Source: Streptomyces lavendofoliae
GTDB taxonomy: Bacteria > Actinomycetota > Actinomycetes > Streptomycetales > Streptomycetaceae
Assembly: GCF_014649735.1 (NCBI RefSeq)
Contig: NZ_BMTP01000008.1
Coordinates: 186,001 to 250,000 of the forward strand
Length of the DNA: 64,000 nucleotides
Direction of reading: 5' to 3'
Made by a program: the position numbers and the translations under genes. Position 1 is the stretch's first letter, and the number at the start of each line of letters is the position of its first letter. Shown in pieces: positions 54,889 through 61,768 of this stretch. The notes beneath the pieces were generated by a model. The model was not told the origin of the DNA. It searched no databases and was given only the letters and a program-made list of their open reading frames with translations.

Positions 54889-55005
54889 GGACGATCCTTC
54901 AACCCCCGCCCCGAATTGTTAATTGATCGGCCAAAGCCGCGGCCGCCAGCCTGTGAGGTGCCGTCATGGCAGCAGTCACACCCTATCGAAGGGCCAATCA
55001 GGCAT

Positions 55006-55959
55006 ATGTCGGAGCCAATGTCCGAGCAGAATCAGATGCGGGTAGCAGTGGTCGGCGCGACCGGTTTCCAGGGCGGCGCGGTGGCTCGTCTGCTGACGGA
55101 GCGTGACCACCGGGTACGTACCCTGTCCCGGCGTCCCCAGGGCGACCGGCCCCCGCTGCCCGGCGTCTCGTGCGCCACGGGCGACCTCGGCGACGCCGAG
55201 GCCGTGCGCCAGCTCTTCACCGGCGCGACGCACGCGGCGGTGGTGATGCCGCTGGTGTACGAGGCGAAGCGGGTCCGCGCCTACGCCCGCAACATCGCCG
55301 ACGCCGCCGTGGAGGCCGGGGTACGGCGGCTGGTGTACAACGCCAACACCCGGGTGCCGCGCACGGCCACGGACGTGGCGGCGTTCGAGACGCGCCGGAT
55401 CGCCGAGGAGGAGCTGCGGGAGAGCGGCGTACCGCTGGTGGTGCTGCGCCCGCCGGTGTACCTGGACAACCTCTTCAGCCCGTGGAACGGCCCGGCCCTG
55501 GTCAACGAGGGCATCCTCGCCTATCCCCTGCCGGCCGACGTGCCGGCGGCGTGGCTGTCGCACCGGGACCTGGCCCACGCGGTGTACGCGGCGCTCACCG
55601 TGCCGGGGCTGGCGGGCCGGACGTACGACATCGGCGGGGCGCGCAGCCTGACGGGTGACGAGCTGGCGGAGGAGTTCGGCAAGGGCCTGGGGCGCGCGGT
55701 GCGGTACCGGGCGCTGGCGCCGCACGTCTTCGAGCAGGGGCTCGCGCAGGCCATCGGCCCGGCGGGGGCGGCCGGGGTGGCGGGCATCTACCACCACATG
55801 GCGGCGGGCCGCGATCCGCTGCTGCTGGCGGGGGACGACGGCCTGTCCGCCGGGGAGCTGTCGGTGACGCCCGCTCAGGTGGACGAGTGGGTGGCGCGCC
55901 AGCCGTGGCAGATCTGGGCGAGCGACCCGGAGGAGCGAGGCGCCCAGACGCTCACCTGA
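55006..55959 (+). CDS. NmrA-like NAD(P)-binding protein
   Basis: 317 residues. A Rossmann fold with GATGFQGGAVARLL at the N-terminus and the NmrA-type HDDI-like and TYDIGG segments; no catalytic YxxxK is seen. Such proteins bind NAD(P) as redox sensors or reduce quinones and aromatics. It is divergent from the AraC regulator and so likely part of its regulon. The start ATG 55006 is preferred; ATG 55018 has a too-short spacer. It ends with a T-tailed terminator. Confidence 0.85.
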   Translation: MSEPMSEQNQMRVAVVGATGFQGGAVARLLTERDHRVRTLSRRPQGDRPPLPGVSCATGDLGDAEAVRQLFTGATHAAVVMPLVYEAKRVRAYARNIADAAVEAGVRRLVYNANTRVPRTATDVAAFETRRIAEEELRESGVPLVVLRPPVYLDNLFSPWNGPALVNEGILAYPLPADVPAAWLSHRDLAHAVYAALTVPGLAGRTYDIGGARSLTGDELAEEFGKGLGRAVRYRALAPHVFEQGLAQAIGPAGAAGVAGIYHHMAAGRDPLLLAGDDGLSAGELSVTPAQVDEWVARQPWQIWASDPEERGAQTLT

Positions 55960-55983
55960 ACGCCACTGGACACACCCGAGCAG

Positions 55984-56025
55984 GAACCGGCCTCGATTTT
56001 CCACTCGAACGGGGCCGGTTCTTTT
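55984..56025 (+). terminator. Rho-independent terminator after NmrA gene
   Basis: GAACCGGCC and GGCCGGTTC arms with an inner TCGA/TCGA pair, followed by TTTT. This is the only hairpin here with a clear T tail on the + strand. Confidence 0.75.
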
Positions 56026-56137
56026 CGTGTTCATCTACGCCTGAGTAGTTAACAACGCGCCGGATTGCCCACCCGAAGGGTGTGGGTAGGGCTCCACCGG
56101 TACCCGCCCACCCGAGTGAACCCGGACAGGAGCGGTG

Positions 56138-58207
56138 ATGCCTGCGCTCTGCCACTCGTCAACGGAGCAAGTACAAAGAGCGATACCCGTTACGCAACCC
56201 TCAGGTGATGCCGTGAACCCGCTGATTGGTCGCATTCCCGTTCTCGATGTACGCCCGCTCGTCGACTGCGGCAGAAGGCCCGCCAAGGCGGTGGTCGGCG
56301 AAACCTTCCAGATTACGGCCACGGTGTTCCGCGAAGGCCACGACGCCGTGGCCGCGAACGTCGTGCTGACCGACCCGTCGGGGCACCCCGGCCCCTTCAC
56401 CCCGATGCGCGAACTGGCCCCCGGCACCGACCGCTGGGGCGCCGAGGTCACTCCCACGGCCGAAGGGCGGTGGACCTACACCGTCGAGGCCTGGAGCGAC
56501 CCCGTCGCCACCTGGCGCCACACCGCCGGCATCAAGATCCCGGCCGGCATCGACACCGACCTGGTGCTGACCGAGGGCGCCGTCCTGCACGAGCGGGCCG
56601 CCGACGGCGTGCCGAAGGGCGAGGGCCGCGAGGCCGTGCTCGCCGTGGTGGACGCCCTGCGCGACGGGCGGCGCTCCCCCGAGGACCGGCTCGCCGCCGC
56701 CCTGGACACGGAGGCCGTCCGGGCGCTCGCCGCCCATCCGCTGCGCGAACTGGTCTCGGCCTCGCGCCCGTTGCCGTTGCTCGTGGAGCGCGAACGCGCG
56801 CTGTACGGCTCGTGGTACGAGATGTTCCCCCGCTCCGAGGGGGCCCGGGAGATCGACGGGCGGATGGTCTCGGGAACCTTCCGTACGGCCATGGAGCGAC
56901 TTCCGGCCATCGCCGCGATGGGGTTCGATGTCCTGTATCTGCCGCCCATCCACCCCATCGGCACCACACACCGCAAGGGCCCCAACAACACGCTGACGGC
57001 CGGCCCGGACGACGTCGGCGTGCCCTGGGCGATCGGCTCCCACGCGGGCGGCCACGACGCCGTCCATCCCGACCTCGGGACCATCGAGGACTTCGACGCC
57101 TTCGTCGAACGGGCGCGCGAGCTGAGGCTGGAGGTCGCACTGGACTTCGCCCTCCAGTGCTCCCCGGACCACCCGTGGGTGACCAAGCGCCCGGCCTGGT
57201 TCCACCACCGGGCCGACGGCACCATCGCGTACGCCGAGAACCCGCCGAAGAAGTACCAGGACATCTATCCCGTGGCGTTCGACCAGGACATGCGCGGCAT
57301 CGTCCGCGAGACGCTGCGGGTGCTGCGGTACTGGATGGCGCACGGGGTGCGCATCTTCCGCGTCGACAACCCGCACACCAAGCCCGTGGTGTTCTGGGAG
57401 AAGGTCATCGGGGCGATCAACCGGACCGACCCGGACGTGATCTTCCTGGCCGAGGCCTTCACCCGCCCGGCCATGATGCACACCCTCGGCGCGATCGGCT
57501 TCCAGCAGTCGTACACGTACTTCACCTGGCGCAACACCAAGCAGGAGCTGACGGAGTACCTCACCGAGCTGTCCGGCGACGCCGCCGCGTACATGCGGCC
57601 GAACTTCTTCGTGAACACCCCGGACATCCTGCACGCCTACCTCCAGCACGGCGGCCGCCCCGCCTTCGAGGCCCGCGCGATCCTCGCCGCCACCATGTCC
57701 CCGACGTGGGGCGTGTACGCCGGGTACGAGCTGTGCGAGAACACCCCGGTGCGGGAGGGCAGCGAGGAGTACCTCGACTCCGAGAAGTACCAACTGCGCC
57801 CGCGCGACTGGGAGTCGGCGGAGCGCGAGGGCCGCACCATCGCCCCGCTGATCACCGCGCTGAACCGGATCAGGCGCCGCAACGCCGCCCTGCGGCAGCT
57901 GCGCTCGGTGCACTTCCACCACGCCGACAACGACGCCGTCATCGCGTACAGCAAGCGAGCGGGTTCGAACATTGTTCTGACGGTCGTCAACCTCGACCCG
58001 CGCCACACCCACGAGGCGACGGTGTCGTTGGACATGCCGGAACTCGGCCTCGACTGGCACGAGACCGTGCCGGTGCGCGATGAGCTCACCGGTGAGACCT
58101 ATCACTGGGGCAGGGCCAACTATGTGCGCCTCGAGCCGGGCGTCACGCCCGCGCACATCCTCGTCCTGCGACCGTCCCCGCCGATCGGAGGGTCACCCAC
58201 ATCATGA
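56138..58207 (+). CDS. glgE: Alpha-1,4-glucan:maltose-1-phosphate maltosyltransferase GlgE
   Basis: 689 residues. Extends alpha-glucan by two glucose units from maltose 1-phosphate. The GH13 barrel has a nucleophile in IFRVDNPH at Asp410 and the acid/base in LAEAF at Glu439, 29 residues apart, as I recall for Streptomyces GlgE (Asp394 and Glu423). The N-terminal domain carries LDVRPLVDCGRRPAKAVVGE. An AGGAG site is 5 bases before ATG 56138. It overlaps treS (ATGA), so the two enzymes are coupled. Confidence 0.97.
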   Translation: MPALCHSSTEQVQRAIPVTQPSGDAVNPLIGRIPVLDVRPLVDCGRRPAKAVVGETFQITATVFREGHDAVAANVVLTDPSGHPGPFTPMRELAPGTDRWGAEVTPTAEGRWTYTVEAWSDPVATWRHTAGIKIPAGIDTDLVLTEGAVLHERAADGVPKGEGREAVLAVVDALRDGRRSPEDRLAAALDTEAVRALAAHPLRELVSASRPLPLLVERERALYGSWYEMFPRSEGAREIDGRMVSGTFRTAMERLPAIAAMGFDVLYLPPIHPIGTTHRKGPNNTLTAGPDDVGVPWAIGSHAGGHDAVHPDLGTIEDFDAFVERARELRLEVALDFALQCSPDHPWVTKRPAWFHHRADGTIAYAENPPKKYQDIYPVAFDQDMRGIVRETLRVLRYWMAHGVRIFRVDNPHTKPVVFWEKVIGAINRTDPDVIFLAEAFTRPAMMHTLGAIGFQQSYTYFTWRNTKQELTEYLTELSGDAAAYMRPNFFVNTPDILHAYLQHGGRPAFEARAILAATMSPTWGVYAGYELCENTPVREGSEEYLDSEKYQLRPRDWESAEREGRTIAPLITALNRIRRRNAALRQLRSVHFHHADNDAVIAYSKRAGSNIVLTVVNLDPRHTHEATVSLDMPELGLDWHETVPVRDELTGETYHWGRANYVRLEPGVTPAHILVLRPSPPIGGSPTS

Positions 58208-60171
58208 TCGTCAACGAGCCCGTCCACGACACGTTCGAGGACACCCCGGCGAAGGACCGTGATCCCGACTGGTTCAAACGAGCCGTCTTCTACGAGGTTC
58301 TGGTGCGTTCGTTCCAGGACAGCAACGGCGACGGCGTCGGCGACCTCAAGGGCATCACCGCCAAGCTGGACTACCTGCAGTGGCTCGGGGTCGACTGCCT
58401 CTGGCTCCCGCCGTTCTTCAAGTCCCCCTTGCGGGACGGTGGTTACGACGTTTCGGACTACACCTCCGTACTGCCCGAATTCGGCGACCTGGCCGACTTC
58501 GTCGAGTTCGTCGATGCCGCCCACCAGCGCGGCATGCGAGTGATCATCGACTTCGTGATGAACCACACCAGCGACCAGCACCCGTGGTTCCAGGAATCCC
58601 GCAGCGACCCCGACGGCCCCTACGGCGACTACTACGTCTGGGCCGACGACGACAAGCAGTTCCAGGACGCGCGGATCATCTTCGTCGACACCGAGACGTC
58701 CAACTGGACCTTCGACCCGGTGCGCAAGCAGTACTACTGGCACCGGTTCTTCTCCCACCAGCCCGACCTCAACTACGAGAACCCGGCCGTGCAGCAGGAG
58801 ATCCTGTCCGCGCTGCGGTTCTGGCTCGACCTGGGCATCGACGGGTTCCGCCTGGACGCCGTGCCGTACCTGTACCAGCAGGAGGGCACCAACTGCGAGA
58901 ACCTCCCGGCCACCCACGCCTTCCTCAAGCGCGTACGCAAGGAGATCGACGCCGCCTACCCGGACACCGTGCTCCTGGCCGAGGCCAACCAGTGGCCGGA
59001 GGACGTCGTCGACTACTTCGGCGACTACGCGGCCGGCGGCGACGAGTGCCACATGGCGTTCCACTTCCCGGTGATGCCGCGCATCTTCATGGCGGTCCGC
59101 CGGGAGTCGCGCTACCCCGTCTCCGAAGTCCTGGCCAAGACCCCGGCGATCCCGGTGAACTGCCAGTGGGGCATCTTCCTGCGCAACCACGACGAGCTGA
59201 CGCTGGAGATGGTCACCGACGAAGAGCGCGACTACATGTACGCGGAGTACGCCAAGGACCCGCGCATGCGGGCCAACATCGGCATCCGCAGGCGCCTGGC
59301 CCCGCTGCTCGACAACGACCGCAACCAGATCGAGCTGTTCACCGCCCTGCTGCTGTCCCTGCCCGGCTCGCCGATCCTCTACTACGGCGACGAGATCGGG
59401 ATGGGCGACAACATCTGGCTGGGCGACCGCGACGGCGTGCGCACCCCCATGCAGTGGACGCCCGACCGCAACGCGGGCTTCTCGTCCTGCGACCCGGGAC
59501 GGCTGTACCTGCCCACGATCATGGACCCGGTCTACGGCTACCAGGTGACCAACGTCGAGGCGTCCATGGCGTCGCCGTCGTCGCTGCTGCACTGGACGCG
59601 GCGCATGATCGAGATCCGCAAGCAGAACCCCGCCTTCGGCCTCGGCTCGTACACCGAGCTGCCGTCGTCCAACCCGGCGGTCCTCGCCTTCCTCCGGGAG
59701 TACGGGGACGACCTGGTGATGTGCGTGCACAACTTCTCGCGCTTCCCGCAGCCGACGGAGCTGGACCTGCGGCGGTTCAACGGGATGCACCCGGTGGAGC
59801 TGATCGGCGGGGTGCGCTTCCCCGCGATCGGCGAATGGCCGTACCTGCTCACCCTCGCCGGGCACGGCTTCTACTGGTTCCGCCTGCGCCAGGACACCGC
59901 CAAGCCGGGCACCGGCAGAACGGTCACCGAGGCGTCGGTGGCCACGGTGGCGCCGGGCAGGCCCGGCTCCGCCACCACCGGCATGGCGGCCAGGACTCCG
60001 GCGGCACCCACCGGGGGGCGTGCGGCGTCCGGACCGGCGCCCGCCCGCACCCCCGCGCCCGCCAGGGCGGCCGACGAACCGTCACCGGGCGCTCCACCGG
60101 AACCACCGGCGGACAGGGCCCGGCCCGTGGTGACCGACCGCTCCGGGGGCCGGGCGGCCGGGAAGGGGTGA
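58204..60171 (+). CDS. treS: Trehalose synthase/isomerase TreS
   Basis: 655 residues. Interconverts trehalose and maltose. The GH13 core includes IIDFVMNHTSDQHPWF, GFRLDAVPYL (nucleophile), LLAEANQWP (acid/base) and FLRNHDEL. The core ends near residue 565. About 90 more residues are P, A, T and G rich with no fold visible, an unusual extra. The ATG overlaps the glgE stop. Maltose produced here is phosphorylated by Mak. Confidence 0.96.
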   Translation: MIVNEPVHDTFEDTPAKDRDPDWFKRAVFYEVLVRSFQDSNGDGVGDLKGITAKLDYLQWLGVDCLWLPPFFKSPLRDGGYDVSDYTSVLPEFGDLADFVEFVDAAHQRGMRVIIDFVMNHTSDQHPWFQESRSDPDGPYGDYYVWADDDKQFQDARIIFVDTETSNWTFDPVRKQYYWHRFFSHQPDLNYENPAVQQEILSALRFWLDLGIDGFRLDAVPYLYQQEGTNCENLPATHAFLKRVRKEIDAAYPDTVLLAEANQWPEDVVDYFGDYAAGGDECHMAFHFPVMPRIFMAVRRESRYPVSEVLAKTPAIPVNCQWGIFLRNHDELTLEMVTDEERDYMYAEYAKDPRMRANIGIRRRLAPLLDNDRNQIELFTALLLSLPGSPILYYGDEIGMGDNIWLGDRDGVRTPMQWTPDRNAGFSSCDPGRLYLPTIMDPVYGYQVTNVEASMASPSSLLHWTRRMIEIRKQNPAFGLGSYTELPSSNPAVLAFLREYGDDLVMCVHNFSRFPQPTELDLRRFNGMHPVELIGGVRFPAIGEWPYLLTLAGHGFYWFRLRQDTAKPGTGRTVTEASVATVAPGRPGSATTGMAARTPAAPTGGRAASGPAPARTPAPARAADEPSPGAPPEPPADRARPVVTDRSGGRAAGKG

Positions 60172-60178
60172 GGCATCG

Positions 60179-60207
60179 GGGCGGGGCGCGTTTCCGTCGC
60201 CCCGCCC
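60179..60207 (+). terminator. Stem-loop between treS and mak
   Basis: GGGCGGGGCG and CGCCCCGCCC are perfect 10-base arms with a 9-base loop, right after the treS stop. It may reduce read-through into mak, which must then have its own promoter or depend on partial attenuation. Confidence 0.6.
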
Positions 60208-60356
60208 TGGGCACTCTCCCCCTCATACGTCGATTCGGGTCTATCTCGACCATCCCCGCCCGACACGTCCCGCACAGCCGGACAGCACTCGCCGCATTCC
60301 GGGACACTCTGCACGTTCTGTGCATTTCGTAGTGCCCGGGGAAAGGACGCGCTGCC

Positions 60357-61739
60357 ATGTCGGAGACCGCATCCACCGCCCGGGCCCCGGTCGCCCTGCT
60401 CCCCTCACTGGTGCCACTGCTCCACGAATGGCTGCCACGCCAGCGCTGGTTCGCCGGCAAGGGGCGCCCCGTCACCGGCTTCGCCCTGGTCTCGGTGACC
60501 GAACTGCTCCCGCTCGACTCCACCGGCCCCGGCCTGCTGCACCTGCTCGTACGGGTCCAGCAGCCGGGCCCCGACACCGCCCCCCAGAGCGACTGCTACC
60601 AGTTGCTGCTGGGCGTCCGCACCAGCCTGCCGCCGCAGCTCGCGCCGGCCCTGATCGGCCACGTCACGGACGGCCCGCTCGCCGGGCGCACGATCTACGA
60701 GGGACTCAACGACCCACGGCTCGCCGCGCTCCTGCTGGAACGATTGCGCACACCCGGCCCGCTGGGTCCGCTGCGGTTCTCCAGGACCGTCGCCATCCCC
60801 GAGAACCTCACGCCCCGCGTCCTGGACGCCGAGCAGTCCAACTCCTCACTGGTGTACGGCGACGCGTACATCCTGAAGGTGTTCCGCCGGGTCTACCCGG
60901 GCGCCAACCCGGACCTGGAGCTGCCGCTGGCGCTCGCCCGCGCCGGCTGCGCCCGCGTCCCGGCGCCGGTCGCCTGGTACGAGACCGCCAACGGCCGGCC
61001 CGAGGCCAGCACCCTGGGCGTGCTCCAGCCGTACCTGCGCGGGTCGCAGGACGGCTGGCGGCTCGCCCTGGACGCGCTCGGCGCCGGGCGCGACTTCACC
61101 ACCGAGGCGCGGGCGCTCGGCCGGGCCACCGCCGAGGTCCACACCGCGCTGGCCGACGCCCTGCCGACGGTCGCCCTGGGCCGCCCGCAGACCGAGAACC
61201 TGGTCCACGGGATGAGCCGCCGCCTGGACGCCGCCGCGCAGGCGGTGCCCACGCTGACGCCCTACGTCCCCGGGCTGCGCGCCGCGTTCGAGGCGGTCGC
61301 CGGGATCCGCTCGGGCAGCGGGCTGTGGCGGGCCCAGCGCGTCCACGGCGACCTGCACCTGGGGCAGACCCTGCGCACCCGGGACGGCGACTGGTCGATG
61401 ATCGACTTCGAGGGAGAGCCCGCGAAGCCGCTCGCCGAGCGCCGCCGCCCCCAGCCGCCGGTACGGGACGTGGCCGGCATGCTGCGCTCCTTCGACTACG
61501 CGGCCCGCTCGCACCGCCCCTGGAATCCGGACTGGGCCGAACGGTGCCGGGACGCCTACTGCACCGGCTACGCCGAGACCTCGGGCACCGACCCGCGTGA
61601 CGAGCCCGCGCTGCTGCGCGCGTACGAGACGGACAAGGCGGTGTACGAGGTGCTGTACGAGGCCCGGCACCGCCCCGACTGGCTTCCGGTCCCGATGGCG
61701 GCCATCCACCGCCTGGCCGCGCAGACCACCACTCCGTGA
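60357..61739 (+). CDS. mak: Maltokinase (Pep2/Mak)
   Basis: 460 residues. Phosphorylates maltose to maltose 1-phosphate with ATP, giving the GlgE donor. The kinase fold has VHGDLHLGQTL (catalytic loop) and MIDFEGEPA (DFG-like metal site). The N-terminal LLHEWLPRQRWFAGKGRPV is typical of the family. ATG 60357 is preceded by GGGGAAAGGA. It is the third gene of the set. An intergenic hairpin lies before it. Confidence 0.94.
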   Translation: MSETASTARAPVALLPSLVPLLHEWLPRQRWFAGKGRPVTGFALVSVTELLPLDSTGPGLLHLLVRVQQPGPDTAPQSDCYQLLLGVRTSLPPQLAPALIGHVTDGPLAGRTIYEGLNDPRLAALLLERLRTPGPLGPLRFSRTVAIPENLTPRVLDAEQSNSSLVYGDAYILKVFRRVYPGANPDLELPLALARAGCARVPAPVAWYETANGRPEASTLGVLQPYLRGSQDGWRLALDALGAGRDFTTEARALGRATAEVHTALADALPTVALGRPQTENLVHGMSRRLDAAAQAVPTLTPYVPGLRAAFEAVAGIRSGSGLWRAQRVHGDLHLGQTLRTRDGDWSMIDFEGEPAKPLAERRRPQPPVRDVAGMLRSFDYAARSHRPWNPDWAERCRDAYCTGYAETSGTDPRDEPALLRAYETDKAVYEVLYEARHRPDWLPVPMAAIHRLAAQTTTP

Positions 61740-61768
61740 TGTGAACGCCCTTGAGGAGGCTTTCCCCC

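Noticed and set aside
48197..55959. Mobile element or genomic island with integrase
   Set aside because: No transposase, integrase, tRNA junction or flanking repeats were seen; composition of the block matches the chromosome. It may be an old insertion or a lineage-specific block.
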